Shown here piece after piece: positions 27,340 through 36,465 of a stretch of DNA of 64,000 nt (the first letter of the stretch is position 1; each line of letters opens with the position of its first letter). The translations under genes and the position numbers were made by a program. The notes beneath the pieces were generated by a model, which was given only the letters and a program-made list of their open reading frames with translations, searched no databases and was not told the origin of the DNA. Where the stretch lies: NCBI RefSeq assembly GCF_003028855.1, contig NZ_CP028324.1:5332001-5396000 (forward strand), written 5' to 3'. The stretch comes from Pseudoduganella armeniaca. GTDB taxonomy: Bacteria; Pseudomonadota; Gammaproteobacteria; Burkholderiales; Burkholderiaceae_D.

Positions 27340-29505
27340 TCAGTTGAAGCTCAAGGCAGCGCTGTTGGCGTTACTCACCTTCTTGCCTTTCAGGTCGATG
27401 GTGAAGTGCTCGCTGGGCTTGGCCGAGCCGAGCCCCTTGAGGATGCCGAACACCTGCTTGAACTGGTTCTGGAACGGCACGCCCACCGGGTTCTGGCCGG
27501 ACAGCTTGTCGCCCACCTTGACGATGGCCGCGGGCGTTTGCGGGAACGCCGCCATCAGCACCTTGTACTGGTTGACGCGCACGCTGCCCATGTCGCGCAG
27601 CGCCAGCTCACCCGCGTACACGGTGCGGTGGAAGTCGCCATAGAAGACGTACGGCGTGATCTGCGCGAAGTCGTCCAGTTTCAGGCCGGCCTTGGCGGCC
27701 AATGCTTCCGCCTTCGCCGTCGCGTCGAGCCAGTCGGTCGCCAACTGGCTGGCCGCTGCCGCCGGCGCGCCCGCCGTGCCGGCCGCCGCGCAGCTGGCCG
27801 TCAATGGCAGCACGCCGGGCGCATCCTTCAGCTGGGCCAGCGTGACCTTGGTCTGCAGCTGCGACAGGATCAGCATCTGCCGGCCGTTCAGGCTCATCGC
27901 CGCTTCCTTCATCTCGCACGGCCAGTATTCGTCCATGAAGCGCAGGCGCGACAGCTCGCCGAAGTAGTAGTGCGTGAATTCGCCGTACGATTTCGTGTCG
28001 AGGATGGCGCGGTCCCAGCGCTTGGCCACGTCGGCGGCTGCCGGGCTGCCCTGCAGGTAGTCGTATTCCGCCTGGTACAGCGGGAACAGCTCATCGAAGC
28101 GCGGCACGGCATGCAAGGGCACCGTCTGCACGTCCACCGTGTCCTTGTCCTTGTAGGTCAGGATCTTGTAGGCCGCGCCGTACACCGCCAGCGAGGGCGA
28201 CTGCACGTTGACGAAGAAGTTGCCGTTGGCGTCCGTGACGTCGTTGGTGCCATTGAAGTGCATGTGGCCGCCCACGTGCAGCGGCAGGCCGGTCGCGGCC
28301 ACCGCGTTCGTTGTCGCCACTTCCGGCACGCGCGCGGTCTGGAACGCACCCGGCTTGAACACGGCCTTCATCGCCGCCGTCTGGTTGGCGTAGAAATCCA
28401 TCGTCGGGTAGTGCGAGAACGCCATCAGCTGCTTGTTCTCGGCCTTGGCGCGCGCGCTGACGGCCTTGATCCAGTCCAGCAGGTGCTGCTTGTGCGTGAC
28501 GACCTTGTTCCAGCCGGCGTTGCCGGCGCCGTCGAAGCCCTTGATGTTCTTCGGGTCCGCCGGGTCGAACTTGGCGTTCGGGACGAACACGTTGGCGTCG
28601 ATCGCCAGCAGCCACAGGCCCTTGACCGGTTCCACCAGGTAGGACGAATCGAACATCATGGTGCACTTGGTGTACGGCTTGCCCAGCTTCGCCTCGCCCG
28701 CCGCCTTGTAGCTGCCACCCGTGCCTTCGGCGCAGATCTCGAACTGGCGGTTGGCCAGCGCACCTTGCGCGGCCGCTTCATCGTAGCTGTACTTGCCGCC
28801 GCTGTATTTCGAGAACGGCGTCTCCCACAGCACGTCCGCGCGGTTCGGCATGAAGCCATGGTCCGACAGTTTCGCCACCAGCTTCTCGTAGCCCTGCTCC
28901 ATCAGCTGGTCGGAGCAGACCACCGTCGGGTCCTTGGCCTTGCACGCCGCGCTGCCGCTGGCGTACACCTTCTGCTCCTTGCCTTCTTTCGTCAGGAAGT
29001 CGTTCTTGCCCGCTTCCATGTCGTCGTACGGCTCGTTCGGATCGTGGTTGCCCGGCGCGATGAAGAAGCGCATGCCCTTGGCCTGGTACTCCTTCAGGAT
29101 GGCGGCGATGCCGTCCACGTTGATCGGCTGCGCGTCGTCGGAAAAGTCGCCCGGCAGCGCCACGTGGCGGATGCCCTTGGCATAGGCATCGTCCAGCGCG
29201 GCGCGGAACGCGAAGTAGTTTTCGTTGAACAGGCGGGTGGACGTCAGCTCGGCGTACATGGTGCGGATCGTCGCGTTGCGACCGTCCTTCATCGGCACGC
29301 CGGCAAAGGCGGCGTTCTTGAAGTCGCCGTAGACGTTCTCGAAGTGCACGTCCGTCATGAAGGCCACGCTGGGCGCGGTGACGGGCGCGGGGTCCTGCGG
29401 GGAGGTCGCGACAGGCGCGCTGTCGTCGTTGTCGCTGCCGCAAGCGGCCAGCAGTGCCAGCGTCAGCGCGGCGGTGGCGCCAAGCGCAAGGCGGGGGTTC
29501 ATCAT
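27340..29505 (-). CDS. Lipoprotein metallophosphoesterase
   Basis: A 721-residue secreted lipoprotein. The lipobox LLAAC gives a lipidated Cys22, followed by GSDND. The calcineurin-like metal-binding motifs are in order: DVH (52-54), GDF (119-121), GNHD (152-155), the later FSHYPTMDF and GGHMHFNG. These bind two metals for phosphoester hydrolysis. The extra ~280 residues after the catalytic domain are Ala-rich and of unknown role. Asp rather than Glu follows the lipidated Cys closely only at position +3, so the outer membrane is likely. The substrate is not predictable. Confidence 0.88.
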   Translation of the reverse strand: MMNPRLALGATAALTLALLAACGSDNDDSAPVATSPQDPAPVTAPSVAFMTDVHFENVYGDFKNAAFAGVPMKDGRNATIRTMYAELTSTRLFNENYFAFRAALDDAYAKGIRHVALPGDFSDDAQPINVDGIAAILKEYQAKGMRFFIAPGNHDPNEPYDDMEAGKNDFLTKEGKEQKVYASGSAACKAKDPTVVCSDQLMEQGYEKLVAKLSDHGFMPNRADVLWETPFSKYSGGKYSYDEAAAQGALANRQFEICAEGTGGSYKAAGEAKLGKPYTKCTMMFDSSYLVEPVKGLWLLAIDANVFVPNAKFDPADPKNIKGFDGAGNAGWNKVVTHKQHLLDWIKAVSARAKAENKQLMAFSHYPTMDFYANQTAAMKAVFKPGAFQTARVPEVATTNAVAATGLPLHVGGHMHFNGTNDVTDANGNFFVNVQSPSLAVYGAAYKILTYKDKDTVDVQTVPLHAVPRFDELFPLYQAEYDYLQGSPAAADVAKRWDRAILDTKSYGEFTHYYFGELSRLRFMDEYWPCEMKEAAMSLNGRQMLILSQLQTKVTLAQLKDAPGVLPLTASCAAAGTAGAPAAAASQLATDWLDATAKAEALAAKAGLKLDDFAQITPYVFYGDFHRTVYAGELALRDMGSVRVNQYKVLMAAFPQTPAAIVKVGDKLSGQNPVGVPFQNQFKQVFGILKGLGSAKPSEHFTIDLKGKKVSNANSAALSFN

Positions 29506-29570
29506 GCATCGACTCCGGTCATGGTAAAACGCCGCATGGTGCCTGCGTTTTTTGACCGCATGATGACGCA

Positions 29571-29600
29571 GGGCCAGGCACCGGATCGGTGCCTGGCCCC
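29571..29600. repeat. Short hairpin repeat, family A core
   Basis: A perfect 13-bp stem GGGCCAGGCACCG (29571-29583), loop GAT, and its complement. It contains the CAGGCACC core of the larger hairpins at 39918, 48596 and 57672. It lies 3' of the BON-domain gene, where it could act as a terminator-like or stabilising hairpin, though no T-tract follows. Confidence 0.75.
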
Positions 29601-29620
29601 GGGACTACAGTGTTACCGGA

Positions 29621-30538
29621 TTACTTCTTGACCTGGATCGAGCTCTTCACGTCCGTCACGCCCTTGACGCCACGGGCCAGCTGGACTGCACGGTCGGCTT
29701 CAGCCTTGCTTTCGACGAAGCCGCTCAGCATGACGACGCCTTTCTGCGTTTCGACGTGGACGTCCATCGCCTTGGCCGTCTTGTCGGCAGCCATGTCGGC
29801 CTTGACCTTCGCCGTGATCATCGTGTCGGACATGGCGGCCGAGGCGTCAGCCGACTTGTCCTGCGCCGTGCCGGCCAGGTTCGAGGTTTTCTCGCGCGTG
29901 GTCTGGGCCAGCTCCGAAGTCTTTTCCTTGGCGTTGGCGGCAGCGTTGGCCGTCTTGTCGCCGAGGCGATCGGCCGCGGCGGCGGTCTTGTCACCCATGC
30001 GGTCGGCCGCGGCGGCCGTACGGTCGCGCACGTCGGCGGCGTTGTTCGCTACCGTGCCACGGTCGGCGTTCGGTACCAGCACGGCGGTACGGCCGTCACC
30101 GGTGGTGCCGGCCACGCTGGTGCCGGCCGTCGTGCCCATCGTGGTGCCCGTGCCCGTCGAGGCCAGGGCGTTGGCTTTCGCCGTGCGGGCCTGGTTCTGG
30201 CACGAATCCTTGGCGTCGCCGCTCAGGTCGTCGCAACGCTCTTTTGCCAGTTCATACTCGGCGTCGGCCAGCTTGCGGTCGGCCTTTTCCAGGTCGCGCG
30301 GCGTGTTCTTGTACTGCGCCACGGCCTCGCGTTCGGCCTTGGCACGAGCGACCTTGGCTTCTTCCTCGCAGACGTCCTGGGCGTTGTCCTTCAACGATTT
30401 GCACGCCTTCTTGGCGGCCTTGTAATCCGATTCGGCCTTGTTGTGCGCCTGCTTGTAGCCGGCGGTATCCATGTTCTGGGCGAATGCGAAACTTGCACTG
30501 GCTGCGGTAGCCAGGGTCAGCAATACGATCTTCTTCAT
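29621..30538 (-). CDS. BON-domain periplasmic protein with LEA-like repeats
   Basis: A 305-residue exported protein (signal peptide MKKIVLLTLATAASASFAFA). Residues 25-130 are a charged coiled coil with paired cysteines. The middle has repeated 11-mer-like units (ADRMGDKTAAA, ADRLGDKTANA, AKEKTSELAQT, REKTSNLAGT) typical of amphipathic LEA/stress proteins. The C-terminus is a single BON domain (DTMITAKVKADMAAD... VVMLSGFVES...), as in OsmY, which binds phospholipid or envelope surfaces. AAAGGGG precedes the start. An osmotic/envelope stress role is inferred. Confidence 0.85.
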   Translation of the reverse strand: MKKIVLLTLATAASASFAFAQNMDTAGYKQAHNKAESDYKAAKKACKSLKDNAQDVCEEEAKVARAKAEREAVAQYKNTPRDLEKADRKLADAEYELAKERCDDLSGDAKDSCQNQARTAKANALASTGTGTTMGTTAGTSVAGTTGDGRTAVLVPNADRGTVANNAADVRDRTAAAADRMGDKTAAAADRLGDKTANAAANAKEKTSELAQTTREKTSNLAGTAQDKSADASAAMSDTMITAKVKADMAADKTAKAMDVHVETQKGVVMLSGFVESKAEADRAVQLARGVKGVTDVKSSIQVKK

Positions 30539-30655
30539 GTTGGTCCCCTTTAGGATGGTTGGCACGCACATTAAACGCTGCAGGAGCGCTTCGTTCTGTG
30601 CGGCGCCGTACACACCGGGGCAAGTGTTGCGCTTTCGTCGCGATGACGGCAGGGA

Positions 30656-31345
30656 CTATTCGTCCTGCAACAGCCCAGTACGCCACAGCGCGGCAACCTG
30701 TTCGAACGGGCTGCCGTCGGCACCGAATGCGTTGCCGCCGGCGGCCAGCTTGAGCCAGGCGCGGGTGTCGTGCGAGCCGTGGCTGTGCGGCTGGGCGTCG
30801 CGCACGGTGCGCAGCCAGGAATACACGTGGCCGTACTCGGCCGGATGGCTGCGCTGCGTCCAGGCCAGCGCCACCAGGTCGGAGAAGCCCTCTTCGCGCC
30901 GGGTCTGGCGCTGCTGCTTTGACAGCTCCAGCAGCGTCGGGTCGTCGGCCTGCTCGGTGCCCGTTTCCGTGAAGCCGGCCGGCAGCGCGTGCCAGCTGCC
31001 CTGCACGATGCGCCAGCAGTGGCCCATCTCGTGCGCGGCCATGGCTTCGATCAACACGTCGCGTTTGCCTTCAGGCACGTCCTGCAGGATCGTTTCCGCA
31101 TTTGGATTGCCGCGCATCGACAGCACCAGCTTGCAGCGGCCGTCCGCATAGCCCATCGCCAGCGGCACGTCGTTCGGACCGGCCTGCGGCTGGACGACGA
31201 TATCGAGCGGCAGTTGCAGGGACTTGGCGTAACCGATCACGGGTGCCGCCGCGTTCAGCCAGCGGGTTTCCAGCGCAGTGAGCTGGGCGCCGTGCGCCAG
31301 CGAGGCAGTGAGGGAGAGGACAGCTATCGGCAGGATCTTGAACAT
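30656..31345 (-). CDS. Secreted HEMGH-type metallopeptidase-like protein
   Basis: A 229-residue exported protein (signal peptide MFKILPIAVLSLTASLAHG). A zinc-binding HExxH-type motif, AAHEMGHC, lies near residue 110, with a possible third ligand in the downstream EEGFSDLVALAW segment. The overall family is not one I can name. It has an N-terminal Ala/Leu-rich segment and a C-terminal HSHGSHDTRAW region common in bacterial HExxH domain proteins. GGAG precedes the ATG. Confidence 0.7.
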   Translation of the reverse strand: MFKILPIAVLSLTASLAHGAQLTALETRWLNAAAPVIGYAKSLQLPLDIVVQPQAGPNDVPLAMGYADGRCKLVLSMRGNPNAETILQDVPEGKRDVLIEAMAAHEMGHCWRIVQGSWHALPAGFTETGTEQADDPTLLELSKQQRQTRREEGFSDLVALAWTQRSHPAEYGHVYSWLRTVRDAQPHSHGSHDTRAWLKLAAGGNAFGADGSPFEQVAALWRTGLLQDE

Positions 31346-31449
31346 GGCGAACTCCGGTTACGTGAATTCACTATACATGCCTTGCGGCAATTTGTTACAC
31401 GGAGAGGTCACCTGTTACAAAATATTTCCTTGTGGAATAAGTTAGTTTG

Positions 31450-31492
31450 CGCGAAAAATAAGGCCGGGCGACCTGGGAGCCGGCCCGGCCTT
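31450..31492 (-). terminator. Intrinsic terminator of the chemoreceptor gene
   Basis: A 10-bp stem (AAGGCCGGGC at 31460-31469 with GCCCGGCCTT at 31483-31492) lies 38 nt beyond the stop codon; read on the minus strand it is followed by ATTTTT. Confidence 0.8.
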
Positions 31493-31529
31493 CAAGCGCT
31501 GCTGCGGGGTAAATCGGCAGGAATGTGGC

Positions 31530-33284
31530 TCAGAACTCTTCCCAGGAGTCGTCCGGCTGGGTGCGGGCATTGACTGTCTTGCGGACAACCGGGTGCGCCG
31601 GCGCGGCAGCAGGCGCCGGCGCGGCCTTCGGTACGGCTGCCAGGCGCGGACCGGCTGCGCGTGGCTTGCGCGCCACGGGTGCCCGGGCGACCGGCGCCGC
31701 CGTTTCCTCCTTCAGCCGGAACACGGCGACGACCTCGGCCAGGTGGCCGGCCTCGTCCTGCAGCGACGACGCGGCGGCGGCCGCCTCTTCCACCAGCGCG
31801 GCATTCTGCTGCACCACCTGGTCCATGCCGACGACGGCCGCGTTGACCTGCTCGATGCCGGCCGTCTGCTCGATGCTGGCGGTGGAGATCTCGCCCATGA
31901 TGTCGGTCACGCGGCGCACGCTGTCGACGATCTCGGCCATCGTGGCGCCGGCCTGGTCCACCAGCCGCGCACCGACGTCGACCCGCTCGACGGAATCGTC
32001 GATCAGCGCCTTGATCTCGCGCGCGGCGCCGGCCGAGCGCTGGGCCAGGCTGCGCACCTCGGTGGCGACGACGGCAAAGCCGCGGCCCTGCTCGCCCGCC
32101 CGGGCCGCCTCGACAGCCGCGTTCAGCGCCAGGATATTGGTCTGGAAAGCAATGCTGTCGATCACGCCGATGATGTCGACGATCTTCTTCGACGACTCGT
32201 TGATCGACGCCATCGTCTGCACCACCTCGGCCACCACCGCGCCGCCCTTGGTGGCGACCTCGGAAGCCGACAGCGCCAGCTGGTTGGCCTGGCGTGCATG
32301 GTCGGAGTTCTGCTTGACGGTGCCGGTCAGCTGCTCCATCGAGGACGCCGTCTGTTCGATATTGCCGGCCTGCAGTTCGGTGCGTTGCGACAGGTCGTGG
32401 TTGCCCGCGGCGATCTCGCGCGACGCGGTGGCGATCGTGTCCGTGCCGTGCCGCACCTGGGTGACGATGTTGACCAGGCTGTCGCGCATGCCGCGCATCG
32501 CGTGCAGCAGGCTGGACGTGTCACCCGGTCTTGTGTCGATGCGCACGGCCAGGTTGCCGGCCGCGATGGCCGCCACGATGGACGAGGCATAGGCCGGTTC
32601 GCCGCCCAGCTGGCGCGTCAGGCTGCGCCCGATCAGCCAGGCCGCGGCCATGCCCAGGGCGATCGCCACCAGGCCAAGCGCGACCATGAAGACCGTGAAG
32701 TCGTGCGCCACCGTGCGTGCCTGGGCGGCCTGGGCGACACTGGCCTTTTCCTCCAGGTCGATCAGGCGGTTGACGGCGGCCAGCCAGCCGTCGAACGCCG
32801 GCGCGGCCTGTTGCTGCAGCAGCGGGATGGCCTCGGCCGTCTTGCCGGCCTGGCGCAGCGCCACCACGGCGGCGATCAGCGGCTGCGCCTTGGCCTCGGC
32901 CGCCTTGATGCCGGCCACGGCGGCCAGCTCGGCCGCCGTGGTGTCGGCGCGGCCGGCCAGCAAGGCGTCCAGCGGGCCGGCCGAGGCGGCGTATTTGTCG
33001 GCCAGTGCGAACAGCTGGCCCAGGTGCACCTTGATGGCGGCGGCGTCGGCCGCCAGCACCACGTCGCGCAGCGCGATGGCGCGGTCGTGCACGCTGCCGC
33101 GGAAATTGATCGCGTGGCGCTGCTTGACCTGGTTGACGTCGGAAATATTGCTGAGGATGCTGTCGATCTGGCCGACCCGGACGATGCCGAGCGCCGTGAC
33201 GATCGTCAGCAGCAGGAAGACAAGGCCGAAGCCGATGGATAAACGCGTGCGGATGCTGCTGTTGCCGAGAGTGCCGATGCCCAT
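31530..33284 (-). CDS. Methyl-accepting chemotaxis protein with CheR-tether tail
   Basis: A 584-residue Tsr-like receptor. TM1 is at 16-36, a four-helix ligand domain at 40-190, TM2 at 197-219, then HAMP and the signalling helices. The hairpin tip is canonical (IDSIAFQTNILALNAAVEAA, then GRGFAVVATEVRSLAQRS). After a 50-residue Ala/Pro-rich linker the protein ends DDSWEEF, matching the NWETF-type pentapeptide that docks CheR/CheB. GGGGAT lies before the ATG at 33284; the frame opens further upstream without a ribosome site. The ligand is unknown; the gene is not in a che cluster. Confidence 0.93.
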   Translation of the reverse strand: MGIGTLGNSSIRTRLSIGFGLVFLLLTIVTALGIVRVGQIDSILSNISDVNQVKQRHAINFRGSVHDRAIALRDVVLAADAAAIKVHLGQLFALADKYAASAGPLDALLAGRADTTAAELAAVAGIKAAEAKAQPLIAAVVALRQAGKTAEAIPLLQQQAAPAFDGWLAAVNRLIDLEEKASVAQAAQARTVAHDFTVFMVALGLVAIALGMAAAWLIGRSLTRQLGGEPAYASSIVAAIAAGNLAVRIDTRPGDTSSLLHAMRGMRDSLVNIVTQVRHGTDTIATASREIAAGNHDLSQRTELQAGNIEQTASSMEQLTGTVKQNSDHARQANQLALSASEVATKGGAVVAEVVQTMASINESSKKIVDIIGVIDSIAFQTNILALNAAVEAARAGEQGRGFAVVATEVRSLAQRSAGAAREIKALIDDSVERVDVGARLVDQAGATMAEIVDSVRRVTDIMGEISTASIEQTAGIEQVNAAVVGMDQVVQQNAALVEEAAAAASSLQDEAGHLAEVVAVFRLKEETAAPVARAPVARKPRAAGPRLAAVPKAAPAPAAAPAHPVVRKTVNARTQPDDSWEEF

Positions 33285-33428
33285 TGCGATCCCCAAAAAC
33301 TGTTGAATAACAGCAATAGGTTCACGGTAGCATGGGCTCCGGCGGCTTTCCATGGGGCAGCAACGGAAAGCGCCGGAGGTTTGCGGCAGGCCAAACCTGC
33401 CGCGGGTTGGCGTGGCTTATTTGCGCAG

Positions 33429-35144
33429 TTATTTCGCCAGCAGCGCCTGCGCGGTGGGGAAGGACGGCCGGATATCGTTCGGCACGGCCTTCATCTTGTT
33501 CAGCGCCTTCTGCACGTCCGGGCGGATCACGACGTATTTCGTCATCATCGCCTTGGCGCGGGCGTAGTCGCCGGTGGCCTCGATCGTCAGGAACTCGCGG
33601 TCCAGGTCCGTGATGGCCTGCTTGATCTTCTTGAAGTTGACGGAGAACGTGCCGTCGCCGTGCGAGACGAACGCGCCCTTGTCGAGCAGGTAGTTGACCT
33701 GGATCGCCATGCCGCGCGCGTGCGAGTCGGTCAGGCCGAAGTGCAGCGTGCGGAAGGCCGAGGCCAGGAAGGTGGTGTGCAGCTTGCGCTCCGCTTCTTC
33801 GCCCTGGCCCAGCGAATCCTTCAGCTGGCCCTTGTCCATCATGTACATCAGCGCGTACAGGCCCGTCACGTCGGCCTTGGCTTCCTCGATGGTGGCGTAG
33901 GCGTCCTTCAGGTCCTGGCGCGGGGTCGATTCGACACCGTTCTTCCTGGTCTTGTGCGGGCCCAGGCCGTGCGTGATCTCGTGCGCCAGGATGTGCGTGA
34001 AGAAGGAGTCGAAGTGCACGTCCTTGCGGTCCTGCGGACGCAGCACCAGCTGGGCGATCGGCGTCAAGGTCGCCTTGAACTTGGCTTCCTGGACGTTCTT
34101 CAGCATCACGCGCTTGGAACCGCGCTGGCTGATGATGCGCTCGTCATTCGGCAGGTTGTAGGCGGCCGTCTGCACGCCCATATTGCCGTCGCCGGCGCCG
34201 AACACCTGGTTGACGACCACCATCGGCGCCACCGCGCCCACTTTCGGGTTGCGGTACTGCGGGTCCAGCGGCAGGTTGTCTTCCAGTTCCTGCATGTGCT
34301 TGGCGAAGAAGTTCAGCTTGTCCGTTTCCTGCTGGTCGCGCAGGCTGACGTAGGCTTCGAACGCGGCCTTGTAGCCGAACAGCTCGTCGTTGTAGGTCTC
34401 GTACGGGCCGATCGTCACGTCCACCGGCGAATCCAGGTCCATCCAGGCGAAGTCCGACGCCAGGTAGTCGTTGGTCAGGAAGGCCTCGGCGCGCAGGGTC
34501 AGGAACTTCTTCAGCGACGCATTGTCGGTGGCATCGGCCGCTTCCTTCAGCAGGATCGACAACTGCTGCAGCTCGGTCTTGTATTCCTCGGAATACTTGA
34601 CGATCTGGAACTTGCCGTCCTTGTCCTGGCGAATCGTCGTGAAGAACCATTGCGCCTGCTTCTTCTCTTCCGCCGGCAGGCCGTTCATCCATTTTTCCAG
34701 CGCGGCCTTTCTTGCCGTCTCGGGATAGAAGTTGCCGCCTTCGATCTTGCGTGCCGGGATCCTGATCTTGCCGATCTGCGCGGGCAGGAAGGACGTGTTG
34801 CCGTCCAGGATGGACCACGGGCCCTTGTTCAGCCAGAAATAGTCGAGGCGGGCACGGCCCAGTGCGGAGTTGTCGTTCTGCAGTGCCGCCAGCAGGGCTT
34901 CGTTGCCGGACCAGCGTTGGCGCAGTTGCAGGATGTCGACGATCTTGGCCGCTTCGATCAGCTTGGAGATGGCGCGCCGGTCGCCGGCGGACAGCCCGCC
35001 GGCATTGACCGCCAGCTCGACTGGGGCGTAGCGCTGCGTCATCTTGTTCAGCTCGGCAACACCTGCAGGCGCGGCGGCGGCGCTGCCAACGAAGGCACTG
35101 GCAACCGCGGCGGACACCAGCAGCGAAAGGAGAGGTTTTTTCAT
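33429..35144 (-). CDS. Secreted M49-like (dipeptidyl-peptidase III type) metallopeptidase
   Basis: A 571-residue exported protein (signal peptide ending VGSAAAA). The zinc site is HILAHEITHGLG (HExxH) followed about 25 residues later by IEEAKADVTGLY, the second Glu motif. This pair resembles the M49 peptidase family, where HELLGH and EECRAD are the usual forms; the shorter HEITH is a variant seen in bacterial homologues. Length and the all-helical C-terminal part fit. It would cleave dipeptides from short peptides. The IS element inserted 114 bp upstream of its start. Confidence 0.8.
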   Translation of the reverse strand: MKKPLLSLLVSAAVASAFVGSAAAAPAGVAELNKMTQRYAPVELAVNAGGLSAGDRRAISKLIEAAKIVDILQLRQRWSGNEALLAALQNDNSALGRARLDYFWLNKGPWSILDGNTSFLPAQIGKIRIPARKIEGGNFYPETARKAALEKWMNGLPAEEKKQAQWFFTTIRQDKDGKFQIVKYSEEYKTELQQLSILLKEAADATDNASLKKFLTLRAEAFLTNDYLASDFAWMDLDSPVDVTIGPYETYNDELFGYKAAFEAYVSLRDQQETDKLNFFAKHMQELEDNLPLDPQYRNPKVGAVAPMVVVNQVFGAGDGNMGVQTAAYNLPNDERIISQRGSKRVMLKNVQEAKFKATLTPIAQLVLRPQDRKDVHFDSFFTHILAHEITHGLGPHKTRKNGVESTPRQDLKDAYATIEEAKADVTGLYALMYMMDKGQLKDSLGQGEEAERKLHTTFLASAFRTLHFGLTDSHARGMAIQVNYLLDKGAFVSHGDGTFSVNFKKIKQAITDLDREFLTIEATGDYARAKAMMTKYVVIRPDVQKALNKMKAVPNDIRPSFPTAQALLAK

Positions 35145-35250
35145 GGAGACCTGCTATCGGGTGAAAAAAGGCCCACATTGTAAACCCAGCCGGGCCAGGT
35201 CGGCGTTGCGCACGACACATTGGCAAGCAGACGACACCAAGCCTTATCGA

Positions 35251-35258
35251 TATGTCAA
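35251..35258. repeat. Target-site duplication, left
   Basis: TATGTCAA directly precedes the left end of the IS and is repeated exactly at 36385-36392 after the right end. Confidence 0.92.
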
Positions 35259-36384
35259 GGCGCTGTTCGCGTTAGGTAGTGGAACTTCGACCCCGCCGGG
35301 CGGTCTGACCTTCTGTTGAGATATCTCATGCAGATCAGGAGGCCGGCCATGGGTGCAACCGATTTTCAGGCGATCTTGCAGGCGCTGAGCCTGCGTCAAC
35401 TAACGTTTGACGAGGTCGCTGCGTTACAGGCACTGCTGGCAACAGCCATGCAGGCGGGCCAATGCTTCTCCTTGATCGAGGCCGCTGCCGGCAGGCCGCC
35501 TTGTCCCCGTTGCACGTGTCGTCGTTGCCACCGCAGCAGCTCGGCCAACGGCCTGCAGCGCTATCGCTGCACCGCATGCGGCCGTACGTTCAACGCGCTG
35601 ACGGGCACGCCGTTGGCTCGGCTCCGATTGCGGGACAAGTGGCTGGCCTACCTGGCGTGCCTGCTGGAATCGACGACGGTGCGCACGGCTGCCGAGCGCG
35701 TGGCGGTCGCGCCATCGACCAGCTTCCGCTGGCGCCACCGTTTTATTGCCGGGGTGCGGCGGGAACGTCGTCCAGCATTGTCCGGTATCGTCGAGGTGGA
35801 CGAGACCTATCATCTCGAATCACAGAAGGGCTCGCGCCACCTGACCCGGCGGGCCCGCAGACGCGGCGGCCAGGCCAGCCGGCGCGGCTTGAGCAAGGAA
35901 TTCGATTGCATTCTCGTCGCCCGCGACCGCAACCGTGTAACGCATGACTTCGTTACTGGGCGCGGCCCCGTCAGTGCCGCGCGATTGAAAGCGCATCTGC
36001 TGCCGGTGCTAGCACCGGACATTTTGTTGATCAGCGATGCCGCAATCGCGTATCAGGTGTTTGCGCAGGAGGCTGGCATCACGCACGAGGCTGTCAATGT
36101 CCGTGCCGGCATCAGGGTACGGGGCGCCATCCATATCCAAAATGTGAACGCCTGGCACAGCCGGTTCAAGCGCTGGCTGGGCCGGTTCCACGGCGTTGCC
36201 AGTCGCTACCTGGCCAACTACACCGGCTGGCGACAGGCGCTGGATGCCGGCTCGCCGGCAACGCCATCCGACTGGCTGCGCATCGGGGTGGCGCCGGCAC
36301 GGTACGGCACAGGCTGCCAGTGACAGCGGCGAGCTGACAAAGTTCCGTGACAGCCGGAAACGACTAGCTAACGCGAACAGCGCC
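35259..36384. mobile_element. Complete IS1595-family insertion sequence
   Basis: A 1126-bp element. The terminal inverted repeats are perfect over 17 bp (GGCGCTGTTCGCGTTAG at 35259-35275 and its complement at 36368-36384) and continue imperfectly for about 7 bp inward. It is flanked by identical 8-bp duplications (TATGTCAA), the size expected for IS1595. A single intact transposase gene fills it. Intact ends and identical duplications point to a recent insertion, in the spacer between the M49-like peptidase gene and the ABC permease gene. Confidence 0.95.
35349..36323 (+). CDS. IS1595-family transposase
   Basis: A 324-residue transposase. An N-terminal zinc ribbon is present (CPRCTCRRCHRSSSANG...YRCTACGRTF, about 50-85). 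The catalytic core has VEVDETYH (first Asp), LISDAAIAY (second Asp) and IHIQNVNAWHSRFKRWL, where Asn replaces the usual Glu as in the DDN subgroup of IS1595. AGGAGG at 35337-35342 with 6-nt spacing selects the ATG at 35349 over in-frame TTG (35316) and ATG (35328). It looks fully functional. Confidence 0.93.
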   Translation: MGATDFQAILQALSLRQLTFDEVAALQALLATAMQAGQCFSLIEAAAGRPPCPRCTCRRCHRSSSANGLQRYRCTACGRTFNALTGTPLARLRLRDKWLAYLACLLESTTVRTAAERVAVAPSTSFRWRHRFIAGVRRERRPALSGIVEVDETYHLESQKGSRHLTRRARRRGGQASRRGLSKEFDCILVARDRNRVTHDFVTGRGPVSAARLKAHLLPVLAPDILLISDAAIAYQVFAQEAGITHEAVNVRAGIRVRGAIHIQNVNAWHSRFKRWLGRFHGVASRYLANYTGWRQALDAGSPATPSDWLRIGVAPARYGTGCQ

Positions 36385-36392
36385 TATGTCAA
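36385..36392. repeat. Target-site duplication, right
   Basis: TATGTCAA, identical to 35251-35258. Confidence 0.92.
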
Positions 36393-36465
36393 TGAAGGCT
36401 TAACGGCGGATTAAGTATTGCTCGACAATAATGCTTGCCATCCTCTTAAGCCCTGCCTCGACCCC

